From Mimachlamys varia (taxonomy: Eukaryota > Mollusca > Bivalvia > Pectinida > Pectinidae), in assembly GCA_947623455.1 (NCBI GenBank), contig OX392532.1:4547501-4611500 (forward strand): a DNA stretch of 64,000 nucleotides. Reading direction: 5' to 3'. Positions 27,795 to 41,412 of the stretch are shown here, one piece after another (within the stretch, counting starts at the first letter, position 1; every line of letters starts with the position of its first letter). A model generated the notes under the pieces. The model saw only the letters and a list, made by a program, of their open reading frames with translations, was not told the DNA's origin and ran no database searches. Position numbers and translations under genes: made by a program.

Positions 27795-30150
27795 TATTCA
27801 TGCTGTAATGTATGTTTTAGGAGCGACAGTTGCTCATATTATTTATTCTTTTGTGCTAACTACTGCTTGATGTTTTACAAGTACATCTTTTTTGTTTTGC
27901 TTTAAAAACTTTCAGTTAGTATGGATATACCGGTAACTGTTTCTCTTATCCTGGACAGAGATATCCACACCTTTACTAGTGGGAGATTTTCTTATCTCTT
28001 ACCCTGGACAGAGATATCCACACCTTTACTAGTGGGAGATTTTCTTATCTCTTACCCTGGACAGAGATATCCACACCTTTACTAGTGGGAGATTTTCTTA
28101 TCTCTCACCCTGGACAGAGATATCCACACCTTTACTAGTGAGAGATTTTCTTATCTCTTACCCTGGACAGAGATATCCACACCTTTACTAGTGGGAGATT
28201 ATCTTATCTCTTACCCTGGACAGAGATATCCACACCTTTACTAGTGAGAGATTTTCTTATCTCTTACCCTGGACAGAGATATCCACACCTTTACTAGTGG
28301 GAGATTATCTTATCTCTTACCCTGGACAGAGATATCCACACCTTTACTAGTGGGAGATTTTCTTATCTCTTAACCTGGACAGGGATATCCACACCTTTAC
28401 TAGTGGGAGATTTTCTTATCTCTTACCCTGGACAGAGATATCCACACCTTTACTAGTGGGAGATTTTCTTATCTCTTGGACAGGGATATCCACACCTTTA
28501 CTAGTGGGAGATTTTCTTATCTCTTACCCTGGACAGAGATATCCACACTTTTACTAGTGGGAGATTTTCTTATCTCACCCTAGGGTTGAGACAAACTACA
28601 CATGCATATGCACATTCTCCACAATTGTGTGACATCATCGCAACAATATGATGACGTCACATCGACACCTCAATCAAATCACATCAACATTGTCTTGTAT
28701 TGATGTACCTTCAGATATACATGAAGTTTAACAGTGAAAAATAATCATTCACCCCCTTGGTATTGAGACAGTGGATCTCAACCCTCGGGGTAAGATTCTT
28801 AAACTACCAAACAAGCAAGCCTCTTACCCATCAGGTTGAGATTCAGCTGTCCCCAAGGGGGTGAAATATTCTTTTAATTCTAATTTTCACAAGCTTCATT
28901 GTCATCACATCAATGTGAAACTTTCTGATTTCCTTTTATCCCACCTACAATTCATATTGCCCTGTCTCCATATCTTGGTGTTAAGATGTTAATTTCATCA
29001 GTTTTTTTTACTTCATTCAAGTCCATCATGTTTTTCTTTTCCTAATCAATTATCAGACCTTTAGTCCTGCTAAAAAATTGACTTGGTAACCATTTTGGAA
29101 GTGTTACAAATCTTAAAATATACAGTGTACTTTACTGACTAATTCTTACATCTGTACATTCTGAAACTTTTTATCTTGCAGAAAATACTTTGTACATTTG
29201 TATTTCGGAGCTTAATTCAATTCCAATTCTCTTCATGTCAATTTTTTAATAAGAAAAGTAAATTCGTGGTAAAATGTGCTGTACTGTTACTACATGTAAT
29301 GATATTTGAGCTGATTACAATTTGTATATCTGTCTAAGTTATCTTGAACATAACATGGAACTTGGATAGGATTGATGGCAATAATCATCATATTTCTATT
29401 GCTATTTCAATTTTTTCAAGTTTGTATTTTTCAAGTTTTTCAAGCTTTATCTGTTTTTAGTAATTGTTACAATATGGAACATTCCTCCTGGAACTGTACC
29501 CTGTTTAACATGCCGCCTTTTAATTAAGTCAAATAATTGTCTGTACATATTGTACCACTCACATGTAAAGAATTTCAAGATCCAGATTTCTGTGTTGGGT
29601 TGCTACATGAATTCAAGGAAAGGTAGTCACTGTAACAATATACACAGTTGCTGGATCTCGTCACCATGGTTACTGTGTTGTCTCTTGAACATCTGCTGTA
29701 GTCGGCGCTCCCTGTCCGACACTGTGGAGTAGGACTTGGGTTGGAATGTAGACAAGAGGGAGTTGGGTGTGGCAGACTTATCTTACACTCATCTAGCAGG
29801 ACGGATCGTAGCTCACAGAAGAATGGGTGGTTGAGTAGAGGAGTAGATGAAGATGAGGCAGAGGACAGCAAACCAAAGGTGGAGTCGGGTCTGGATTAAT
29901 GTGTTCAAATTACTACATGTATTACACAAATATAATTAAATTAGATGGTTTATTAGAATTCAAATATAAGATACACAACACATAAAGCACTAATACTAGA
30001 TACAACATATAATACTATATGTATTATATATATTTTTGGGATCACAAAATGTGGTAAAACCCTCGGCAAGCCTCGGGTTTTACCACATTTTGTGACCCCT
30101 CGGGTGGAATATCCCTATCCTACATACACACATATGAAAGAGTCTTATAA
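27795..30150. repeat. Macrosatellite unit 3
   Basis: Twelve minisatellite copies including a TTAACCTGGACAGGG variant. Homeobox fragment 29646-29897. Body type B, marked by GCATATGCAC, CATCAGTTTTTTT, TACAGTGTAC and CTTCATGTC. Confidence 0.93.
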
Positions 30151-32244
30151 TATTCATGCTGTAATGTATGTTTTAGGAGCGACAGTTGCTCATATTATTT
30201 ATTCTTTTGTGCTAACTACTGCTTGATGTTTTACAAGTACATCTTTTTTGTTTTGCTTTAAAAACTTTCAGTTAGTATGGATATACCGGTAACTGTTTCT
30301 CTTATCCTGGACAGAGATATCCACACCTTTACTAGTGGGAGATTTTCTTATCTCTCACCCTGGACAGAGATATCCACACCTTTACTAGTGGGAGATTTTC
30401 TTATCTCTTACCCTGGACAGAGATATCCACACCTTTACTAGTGGGAGATTTTCTTATCTCTTACCCTGGACAGAGATATCCACACCTTTACTAGTGGGAG
30501 ATTATCTTATCTCTTGGACAGGGATATCCACACCTTTACTAGTGGGAGATTTTCTTATCTCTTACCCTGGACAGAGATATCCACACCTTTACTAGTGGGA
30601 GATTTTCTTATCTCTTACCCTGGACAGAGATATCCACACCTTTACTAGTGGGAGATTTTCTTATCTCACCCTAGGGTTGAGACAAACTACACATGCATTT
30701 GCACATTCTCCACAATTGTGTGACATCATCGCAACAATACGATGACGTCACATCGACACCTCAATCAAATCACATCAACATTGTCTTGTATTGATGTACC
30801 TTCAGATATACATGAAGTTTAACAGGGAAAAATAATCATTCACCCCCTTGGTATTGAGACAGTGGATCTCAACCCTCGGGGTAAGATTCTTAAACTACCA
30901 AACAAGCAAGCCTCTTACCCATCAGGTTGAGATTCAGCTGTCCCCAAGGGGGTGAAATATTCTTTTAATTCTAATTTTCACAAGCTTCATTGTCATCACA
31001 TCAATGTGAAACTTTCTGATTTCCTTTTATCCCACCTACAATTCATATTGCCCTGTCTCTATATCTTGGTGTTAAGATGTTAATTTCATCATTTTTTTTA
31101 CTTCATTCAAGTCCATCATGTTTTTCTTTTCCTAATCAATTATCAGACCTTTAGTCCTGCTAAAAAAATGACTTGGTAACCATTTTGGAAGTGTTACAAA
31201 TCTTAAAATATACGGTGTACTTTACTGACTAATTCTTACATCTGTACATTCTGAAACTTTTTATCTTGCAGAAAATACTTTGTACATTTGTATTTCGGAG
31301 CTTAATTCAAATCCAATTCTCTTGATGTCAATTCAATTTTTTATAAGAAAAGTAAATTCGTGGTAAAATGTGCTGTACTGTTACTACATGTAATGATATT
31401 TGAGCTGATTACAATTTGTATATCTGTCTAAGTTATCTTGAACACAACATGGAACTTGGATAGGATTGATGGCAATAATCATCATATTTCTTTTGCTATT
31501 TCAATTTTTTCAAGTTTGTATTTTTCAAGTTTTTCAAGCTTTATCTGTTTGTAGTAATTGTTACAATATGGAACATTCCTCCTGGAACTGTACCCTGTTT
31601 AACATGCCGCCTTTTAATTAAGTCAAATAATTGTCTGTACATATTGTACCACTCACATGTAAAGAATTTCAAGATCCAGATTTCTGTGTTGGGTTGCTAC
31701 ATGAATTCAAGGAAAGGTAGTCACTGTAACAATATACACAGTTGCTGGATCTCGTCACCATGGTTACTGTGTTGTCTCTTGAACATCTGCTGTAGTCGGC
31801 GCTCCCTGTCCGACACTGTGGAGTAGGACTTGGGTTGGAATGTAGACAAGAGGGAGTTGGGTGTGGCAGACTTATCTTACACTCATCTAGCAGGACGGAT
31901 CGTAGCTCACAGAAGAATGGGTGGTTGAGTAGAGGAGTAGATGAAGATGAGGCAGAGGACAGCAAACCAAAGGTGGAGTCGGGTCTGGATTAATGTGTTC
32001 AAATTACTACATGTATTACACAAATATAATTAAATTAGATGGTTTATTAGAATTCAAATATAAGATACACAACACATAAAGCACTAATACTAGATACAAC
32101 ATATAATACTATATGTATTATATATATTTTTGGGATCACAAAATGTGGTAAAACCCTCGGCAAGCCTCGGGTTTTACCACATTTTGTGACCCCTCGGGTG
32201 GAATATCCCTATCCTACATACACACATATGAAAGAGTCTTATAA
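30151..32244. repeat. Macrosatellite unit 4
   Basis: Seven minisatellite copies, the shortest form. Homeobox fragment 31740-31991. Body type A. It is exactly as long as unit 5 and nearly identical to it, which points to a recent duplication of one unit. Confidence 0.93.
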
Positions 32245-34338
32245 TATTCATGCTGTAATGTATGTTTTAGGAGCGACAGTTGCTCATATTATTTATTCTT
32301 TTGTGCTAACTACTGCTTGATGTTTTACAAGTACATCTTTTTTGTTTTGCTTTAAAAACTTTCAGTTAGTATGGATATACCGGTAACTGTTTCTCTTATC
32401 CTGGACAGAGATATCCACACCTTTACTAGTGGGAGATTTTCTTATCTCTCACCCTGGACAGAGATATCCACACCTTTACTAGTGGGAGATTTTCTTATCT
32501 CTTACCCTGGACAGAGATATCCACACCTTTACTAGTGGGAGATTTTCTTATCTCTTACCCTGGACAGAGATATCCACACCTTTACTAGTGGGAGATTATC
32601 TTATCTCTTGGACAGGGATATCCACACCTTTACTAGTGGGAGATTTTCTTATCTCTTACCCTGGACAGAGATATCCACACCTTTACTAGTGGGAGATTTT
32701 CTTATCTCTTACCCTGGACAGAGATATCCACACCTTTACTAGTGGGAGATTTTCTTATCTCACCCTAGGGTTGAGACAAACTACACATGCATTTGCACAT
32801 TCTCCACAATTGTGTGACATCATCGCAACAATACGATGACGTCACATCGACACCTCAATCAAATCACATCAACATTGTCTTGTATTGATGTACCTTCAGA
32901 TATACATGAAGTTTAACAGGGAAAAATAATCATTCACCCCCTTGGTATTGAGACAGTGGATCTCAACCCTCGGGGTAAGATTCTTAAACTACCAAACAAG
33001 CAAGCCTCTTACCCATCAGGTTGAGATTCAGCTGTCCCCAAGGGGGTGAAATATTCTTTTAATTCTAATTTTCACAAGCTTCATTGTCATCACATCAATG
33101 TGAAACTTTCTGATTTCCTTTTATCCCACCTACAATTCATATTGCCCTGTCTCTATATCTTGGTGTTAAGATGTTAATTTCATCATTTTTTTTACTTCAT
33201 TCAAGTCCATCATGTTTTTCTTTTCCTAATCAATTATCAGACCTTTAGTCCTGCTAAAAAAATGACTTGGTAACCATTTTGGAAGTGTTACAAATCTTAA
33301 AATATACGGTGTACTTTACTGACTAATTCTTACATCTGTACATTCTGAAACTTTTTATCTTGCAGAAAATACTTTGTACATTTGTATTTCGGAGCTTAAT
33401 TCAAATCCAATTCTCTTGATGTCAATTCAATTTTTTATAAGAAAAGTAAATTCGTGGTAAAATGTGCTGTACTGTTACTACATGTAATGATATTTGAGCT
33501 GATTACAATTTGTATATCTGTCTAAGTTATCTTGAACACAACATGGAACTTGGATAGGATTGATGGCAATACTCATCATATTTCTATTGCTATTTCAATT
33601 TTTTCAAGTTTGTATTTTTCAAGTTTTTCAAGCTTTATCTGTTTGTAGTAATTGTTACAATATGGAACATTCCTCCTGGAACTGTACCCTGTTTAACATG
33701 CCGCCTTTTAATTAAGTCAAATAATTGTCTGTACATATTGTACCACTCACATGTAAAGAATTTCAAGATCCAGATTTCTGTGTTGGGTTGCTACATGAAT
33801 TCAAGGAAAGGTAGTCACTGTAACAATATACACAGTTGCTGGATCTCGTCACCATGGTTACTGTGTTGTCTCTTGAACATCTGCTGTAGTCGGCGCTCCC
33901 TGTCCGACACTGTGGAGTAGGACTTGGGTTGGAATGTAGACAAGAGGGAGTTGGGTGTGGCAGACTTATCTTACACTCATCTAGCAGGACGGATCGTAGC
34001 TCACAGAAGAATGGGTGGTTGAGTAGAGGAGTAGATGAAGATGAGGCAGAGGACAGCAAACCAAAGGTGGAGTCGGGTCTGGATTAATGTGTTCAAATTA
34101 CTACATGTATTACACAAATATAATTAAATTAGATGGTTTATTAGAATTCAAATATAAGATACACAACACATAAAGCACTAATACTAGATACAACATATAA
34201 TACTATATGTATTATATATATTTTTGGGATCACAAAATGTGGTAAAACCCTCGGCAAGCCTCGGGTTTTACCACATTTTGTGACCCCTCGGGTGGAATAT
34301 CCCTATCCTACATACACACATATGAAAGAGTCTTATAA
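32245..34338. repeat. Macrosatellite unit 5
   Basis: Seven minisatellite copies; twin of unit 4, with single-base differences such as ATACTCATC against ATAATCATC. Homeobox fragment 33834-34085. Confidence 0.93.
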
Positions 34339-36697
34339 TATTCATGCTGTAATGTATGTTTTAGGAGCGACAGTTGCTCATATTATTTATTCTTTTGTGC
34401 TAACTACTGCTTGATGTTTTACAAGTACATCTTTTTTGTTTTGCTTTAAAAACTTTCAGTTAGTATGGATATACCGGTAACTGTTTCTCTTATCCTGGAC
34501 AGAGATATCCACACCTTTACTAGTGGGAGATTTTCTTATCTCTTACCCTGGACAGAGATATCCACACCTTTACTAGTGGGAGATTTTCTTATCTCTTACC
34601 CTGGACAGAGATATCCACACCTTTACTAGTGGGAGATTTTCTTATCTCTCACCCTGGACAGAGATATCCACACCTTTACTAGTGAGAGATTTTCTTATCT
34701 CTTACCCTGGACAGAGATATCCACACCTTTACTAGTGGGAGATTATCTTATCTCTTACCCTGGACAGAGATATCCACACCTTTACTAGTGAGAGATTTTC
34801 TTATCTCTTACCCTGGACAGAGATATCCACACCTTTACTAGTGGGAGATTATCTTATCTCTTACCCTGGACAGAGATATCCACACCTTTACTAGTGGGAG
34901 ATTTTCTTATCTCTTAACCTGGACAGGGATATCCACACCTTTACTAGTGGGAGATTTTCTTATCTCTTACCCTGGACAGAGATATCCACACCTTTACTAG
35001 TGGGAGATTTTCTTATCTCTTGGACAGGGATATCCACACCTTTACTAGTGGGAGATTTTCTTATCTCTTACCCTGGACAGAGATATCCACACTTTTACTA
35101 GTGGGAGATTTTCTTATCTCACCCTAGGGTTGAGACAAACTACACATGCATATGCACATTCTCCACAATTGTGTGACATCATCGCAACAATATGATGACG
35201 TCACATCGACACCTCAATCAAATCACATCAACATTGTCTTGTATTGATGTACCTTCAGATATACATGAAGTTTAACAGGGAAAAATAATCATTCACCCCC
35301 TTGGTATTGAGACAGTGGATCTCAACCCTCGGGGTAAGATTCTTAAACTACCAAACAAGCAAGCCTCTTACCCATCAGGTTGAGATTCAGCTGTCCCCAA
35401 GGGGGTGAAATATTCTTTTAATTCTAATTTTCACAAGCTTCATTGTCATCACATCAATGTGAAACTTTCTGATTTCCTTTTATCCCACCTACAATTCATA
35501 TTGCCCTGTCTCTATATCTTGGTGTTAAGATGTTAATTTCATCATTTTTTTTACTTCATTCAAGTCCATCATGTTTTTCTTTTCCTAATCAATTATCAGA
35601 CCTTTAGTCCTGCTAAAAAAATGACTTGGTAACCATTTTGGAAGTGTTACAAATCTTAAAATATACGGTGTACTTTACTGACTAATTCTTACATCTGTAC
35701 ATTCTGAAACTTTTTATCTTGCAGAAAATACTTTGTACATTTGTATTTCGGAGCTTAATTCAAATCCAATTCTCTTGATGTCAATTCAATTTTTTATAAG
35801 AAAAGTAAATTCGTGGTAAAATGTGCTGTACTGTTACTACATGTAATGATATTTGAGCTGATTACAATTTGTATATCTGTCTAAGTTATCTTGAACACAA
35901 CATGGAACTTGGATAGGATTGATGGCAATAATCATCATATTTCTATTGCTATTTCAATTTTTTCAAGTTAGTATTTTTCAAGTTTTTCAAGCTTTATCTG
36001 TTTGTAGTAATTGTTACAATATGGAACATTCCTCCTGGAACTGTACCCTGTTTAACATGCCGCCTTTTAATTAAGTCAAATAATTGTCTGTACATATTGT
36101 ACCACTCACATGTAAAGAATTTCAAGATCCAGATTTCTGTGTTGGGTTGCTACATGAATTCAAGGAAAGGTAGTCACTGTAACAATATACACAGTTGCTG
36201 GATCTCGTCACCATGGTTACTGTGTTGTCTCTTGAACATCTGCTGTAGTCGGCGCTCCCTGTCCGACACTGTGGAGTAGGACTTGGGTTGGAATGTAGAC
36301 AAGAGGGAGTTGGGTGTGGCAGACTTATCTTACACTCATCTAGCAGGACGGATCGTAGCTCACAGAAGAATGGGTGGTTGAGTAGAGGAGTAGATGAAGA
36401 TGAGGCAGAGGACAGCAAACCAAAGGTGGAGTCGGGTCTGGATTAATGTGTTCAAATTACTACATGTATTACACAAATATAATTAAATTAGATGGTTTAT
36501 TAGAATTCAAATATAAGATACACAACACATAAAGCACTAATACTAGATACAACATATAATACTATATGTATTATATATATTTTTGGGATCACAAAATGTG
36601 GTAAAACCCTCGGCAAGCCTCGGGTTTTACCACATTTTGTGACCCCTCGGGTGGAATATCCCTATCCTACATACACACATATGAAAGAGTCTTATAA
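34339..36697. repeat. Macrosatellite unit 6 (A/B chimera)
   Basis: Twelve minisatellite copies with the TTAACCTGGACAGGG variant and the GCATATGCAC marker of type B, but the right part carries the type A markers CATCATTTTTTTT, TACGGTGTAC and CTTGATGTC. Homeobox fragment 36193-36444. Confidence 0.92.
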
Positions 36698-39056
36698 TAT
36701 TCATGCTGTAATGTATGTTTTAGGAGCGACAGTTGCTCATATTATTTATTCTTTTGTGCTAACTACTGCTTGATGTTTTACAAGTACATCTTTTTTGTTT
36801 TGCTTTAAAAACTTTCAGTTAGTATGGATATACCGGTAACTGTTTCTCTTATCCTGGACAGAGATATCCACACCTTTACTAGTGGGAGATTTTCTTATCT
36901 CTTACCCTGGACAGAGATATCCACACCTTTACTAGTGGGAGATTTTCTTATCTCTTACCCTGGACAGAGATATCCACACCTTTACTAGTGGGAGATTTTC
37001 TTATCTCTCACCCTGGACAGAGATATCCACACCTTTACTAGTGAGAGATTTTCTTATCTCTTACCCTGGACAGAGATATCCACACCTTTACTAGTGGGAG
37101 ATTATCTTATCTCTTACCCTGGACAGAGATATCCACACCTTTACTAGTGAGAGATTTTCTTATCTCTTACCCTGGACAGAGATATCCACACCTTTACTAG
37201 TGGGAGATTATCTTATCTCTTACCCTGGACAGAGATATCCACACCTTTACTAGTGGGAGATTTTCTTATCTCTTAACCTGGACAGGGATATCCACACCTT
37301 TACTAGTGGGAGATTTTCTTATCTCTTACCCTGGACAGAGATATCCACACCTTTACTAGTGGGAGATTTTCTTATCTCTTGGACAGGGATATCCACACCT
37401 TTACTAGTGGGAGATTTTCTTATCTCTTACCCTGGACAGAGATATCCACACTTTTACTAGTGGGAGATTTTCTTATCTCACCCTAGGGTTGAGACAAACT
37501 ACACATGCATATGCACATTCTCCACAATTGTGTGACATCATCGCAACAATATGATGACGTCACATCGACACCTCAATCAAATCACATCAACATTGTCTTG
37601 TATTGATGTACCTTCAGATATACATGAAGTTTAACAGGGAAAAATAATCATTCACCCCCTTGGTATTGAGACAGTGGATCTCAACCCTCGGGGTAAGATT
37701 CTTAAACTACCAAACAAGCAAGCCTCTTACCCATCAGGTTGAGATTCAGCTGTCCCCAAGGGGGTGAAATATTCTTTTAATTCTAATTTTCACAAGCTTC
37801 ATTGTCATCACATCAATGTGAAACTTTCTGATTTCCTTTTATCCCACCTACAATTCATATTGCCCTGTCTCTATATCTTGGTGTTAAGATGTTAATTTCA
37901 TCATTTTTTTTACTTCATTCAAGTCCATCATGTTTTTCTTTTCCTAATCAATTATCAGACCTTTAGTCCTGCTAAAAAAATGACTTGGTAACCATTTTGG
38001 AAGTGTTACAAATCTTAAAATATACGGTGTACTTTACTGACTAATTCTTACATCTGTACATTCTGAAACTTTTTATCTTGCAGAAAATACTTTGTACATT
38101 TGTATTTCGGAGCTTAATTCAAATCCAATTCTCTTGATGTCAATTCAATTTTTTATAAGAAAAGTAAATTCGTGGTAAAATGTGCTGTACTGTTACTACA
38201 TGTAATGATATTTGAGCTGATTACAATTTGTATATCTGTCTAAGTTATCTTGAACACAACATGGAACTTGGATAGGATTGATGGCAATAATCATCATATT
38301 TCTATTGCTATTTCAATTTTTTCAAGTTTGTATTTTTCAAGTTTTTCAAGCTTTATCTGTTTGTAGTAATTGTTACAATATGGAACATTCCTCCTGGAAC
38401 TGTACCCTGTTTAACATGCCGCCTTTTAATTAAGTCAAATAATTGTCTGTACATATTGTACCACTCACATGTAAAGAATTTCAAGATCCAGATTTCTGTG
38501 TTGGGTTGCTACATGAATTCAAGGAAAGGTAGTCACTGTAACAATATACACAGTTGCTGGATCTCGTCACCATGGTTACTGTGTTGTCTCTTGAACATCT
38601 GCTGTAGTCGGCGCTCCCTGTCCGACACTGTGGAGTAGGACTTGGGTTGGAATGTAGACAAGAGGGAGTTGGGTGTGGCAGACTTATCTTACACTCATCT
38701 AGCAGGACGGATCGTAGCTCACAGAAGAATGGGTGGTTGAGTAGAGGAGTAGATGAAGATGAGGCAGAGGACAGCAAACCAAAGGTGGAGTCGGGTCTGG
38801 ATTAATGTGTTCAAATTACTACATGTATTACACAAATATAATTAAATTAGATGGTTTATTAGAATTCAAATATAAGATACACAACACATAAAGCACTAAT
38901 ACTAGATACAACATATAATACTATATGTATTATATATATTTTTGGGATCACAAAATGTGGTAAAACCCTCGGCAAGCCTCGGGTTTTACCACATTTTGTG
39001 ACCCCTCGGGTGGAATATCCCTATCCTACATACACACAAATGAAAGAGTCTTATAA
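36698..39056. repeat. Macrosatellite unit 7 (A/B chimera)
   Basis: Same length and same mixed markers as unit 6, so the pair arose by duplication of one recombinant unit. Homeobox fragment 38552-38803. Its closing hairpin flank reads ACACACAAATG, unlike units 1-6. Confidence 0.92.
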
Positions 39057-41412
39057 TATTCATGCTGTAATGTATGTTTTAGGAGCGACAGTTGCTCATA
39101 TTATTTATTCTTTTGTGCTAACTACTGCTTGATGTTTTACAAGTACATCTTTTTTGTTTTGCTTTAAAAACTTTCAGTTAGTATGGATATACCGGTAACT
39201 GTTTCTCTTATCCTGGACAGAGATATCCACACCTTTACTAGTGGGAGATTTTCTTATCTCTTACCCTGGACAGAGATATCCACACCTTTACTAGTGGGAG
39301 ATTTTCTTATCTCTTACCCTGGACAGAGATATCCACACCTTTACTAGTGGGAGATTTTCTTATCTCTCACCCTGGACAGAGATATCCACACCTTTACTAG
39401 TGAGAGATTTTCTTATCTCTTACCCTGGACAGAGATATCCACACCTTTACTAGTGGGAGATTATCTTATCTCTTACCCTGGACAGAGATATCCACACCTT
39501 TACTAGTGAGAGATTTTCTTATCTCTTACCCTGGACAGAGATATCCACACCTTTACTAGTGGGAGATTATCTTATCTCTTACCCTGGACAGAGATATCCA
39601 CACCTTTACTAGTGGGAGATTTTCTTATCTCTTAACCTGGACAGGGATATCCACACCTTTACTAGTGGGAGATTTTCTTATCTCTTACCCTGGACAGAGA
39701 TATCCACACCTTTACTAGTGGGAGATTTTCTTATCTCTTGGACAGGGATATCCACACCTTTACTAGTGGGAGATTTTCTTATCTCTTACCCTGGACAGAG
39801 ATATCCACACTTTTACTAGTGGGAGATTTTCTTATCTCTCCCTAGGGTTGAGACAAACTACACATGCATATGCACATTCTCCACAATTGTGTGACATCAT
39901 CGCAACAATATGATGACGTCACATCGACACCTCAATCAAATCACATCAACATTGTCTTGTATTGATGTACCTTCAGATATACATGAAGTTTAACAGGGAA
40001 AAATAATCATTCACCCCCTTGGTATTGAGACAGTGGATCTCAACCCTCGGGGTAAGATTCTTAAACTACCAAACAAGCAAGCCTCTTACCCATCAGGTTG
40101 AGATTCAGCTGTCCCCAAGGGGGTGAAATATTCTTTTAATTCTAATTTTCACAAGCTTCATTGTCATCACATCAATGTGAAACTTTCTGATTTCCTTTTA
40201 TCCCACCTACAATTCATATTGCCCTGTCTCCATATCTTGGTGTTAAGATGTTAATTTCATCAGTTTTTTTTACTTCATTCAAGTCCATCATGTTTTTCTT
40301 TTCCTAATCAATTATCAGACCTTTAGTCCTGCTAAAAAATTGACTTGGTAACCATTTTGGAAGTGTTACAAATCTTAAAATATACAGTGTACTTTACTGA
40401 CTAATTCTTACATCTGTACATTCTGAAACTTTTTATCTTGCAGAAAATACTTTGTACATTTGTATTTCGGAGCTTAATTCAATTCCAATTCTCTTCATGT
40501 CAATTTTTTTATAAGAAAAGTAAATTCGTGGTAAAATGTGCTGTACTGTTACTACATGTAATGATATTTGAGCTGATTACAATTGGTATATCTGTCTAAG
40601 TTATCTTGAACATAACATGGAACTTGGATAGGATTGATGGCAATAATCATCATATTTCTATTGCTATTTCAATTTTTTCAAGTTTGTATTTTTCAAGTTT
40701 TTCAAGCTTTATCTGTTTGTAGTAATTGTTACAATATGGAACATTCCTCCTGGAACTGTACCCTGTTTAACATGCCGCCTTTTAATTAAGTCAAATAATT
40801 GTCTGTACATATTGTACCACTCACATGTAAAGAATTTCAAGATCCAGATTTCTGCGTTGGGTTGCTACATGAATTCAAGGAAAGGTAGTCACTGTAACAA
40901 TATACACAGTTGCTGGATCTCGTCACCATGGTTACTGTGTTGTCTCTTGAACATCTGCTGTAGTCGGCGCTCCCTGTCCGACACTGTGGAGTAGGACTTG
41001 GGTTGGAATGTAGACAAGAGGGAGTTGGGTGTGGCAGACTTATCTTACACTCATCTAGCAGGACGGATCGTAGCTCACAGAAGAATGGGTGGTTAAGTAG
41101 AGGAGTAGATGAAGATGAGGCAGAGGACAGCAAACCAAAGGTGGAGTCGGGTCTGGATTAATGTGTTCAAATTACTACATGTATTACACAAATATAATTA
41201 AATTAGATGGTTTATTAGAATTCAAATATAAGATACACAACACATAAAGCACTAATACTAGATACAACATATAATACTATATGTATTATATATATTTTTG
41301 GGATCACAAAATGTGGTAAAACCCTCGGCAAGCCTCGGGTTTTACCACATTTTGTGACCCCTCGGGTGGAATATCCCTATCCTACATACACACAAATGAA
41401 AGAGTCTTATAA
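39057..41412. repeat. Macrosatellite unit 8
   Basis: Twelve minisatellite copies; type B throughout, close to unit 3 but with TCTCTCCCTAGGG after the array. Homeobox fragment 40908-41159, with GGTTAAGTAG in place of GGTTGAGTAG. Confidence 0.92.
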
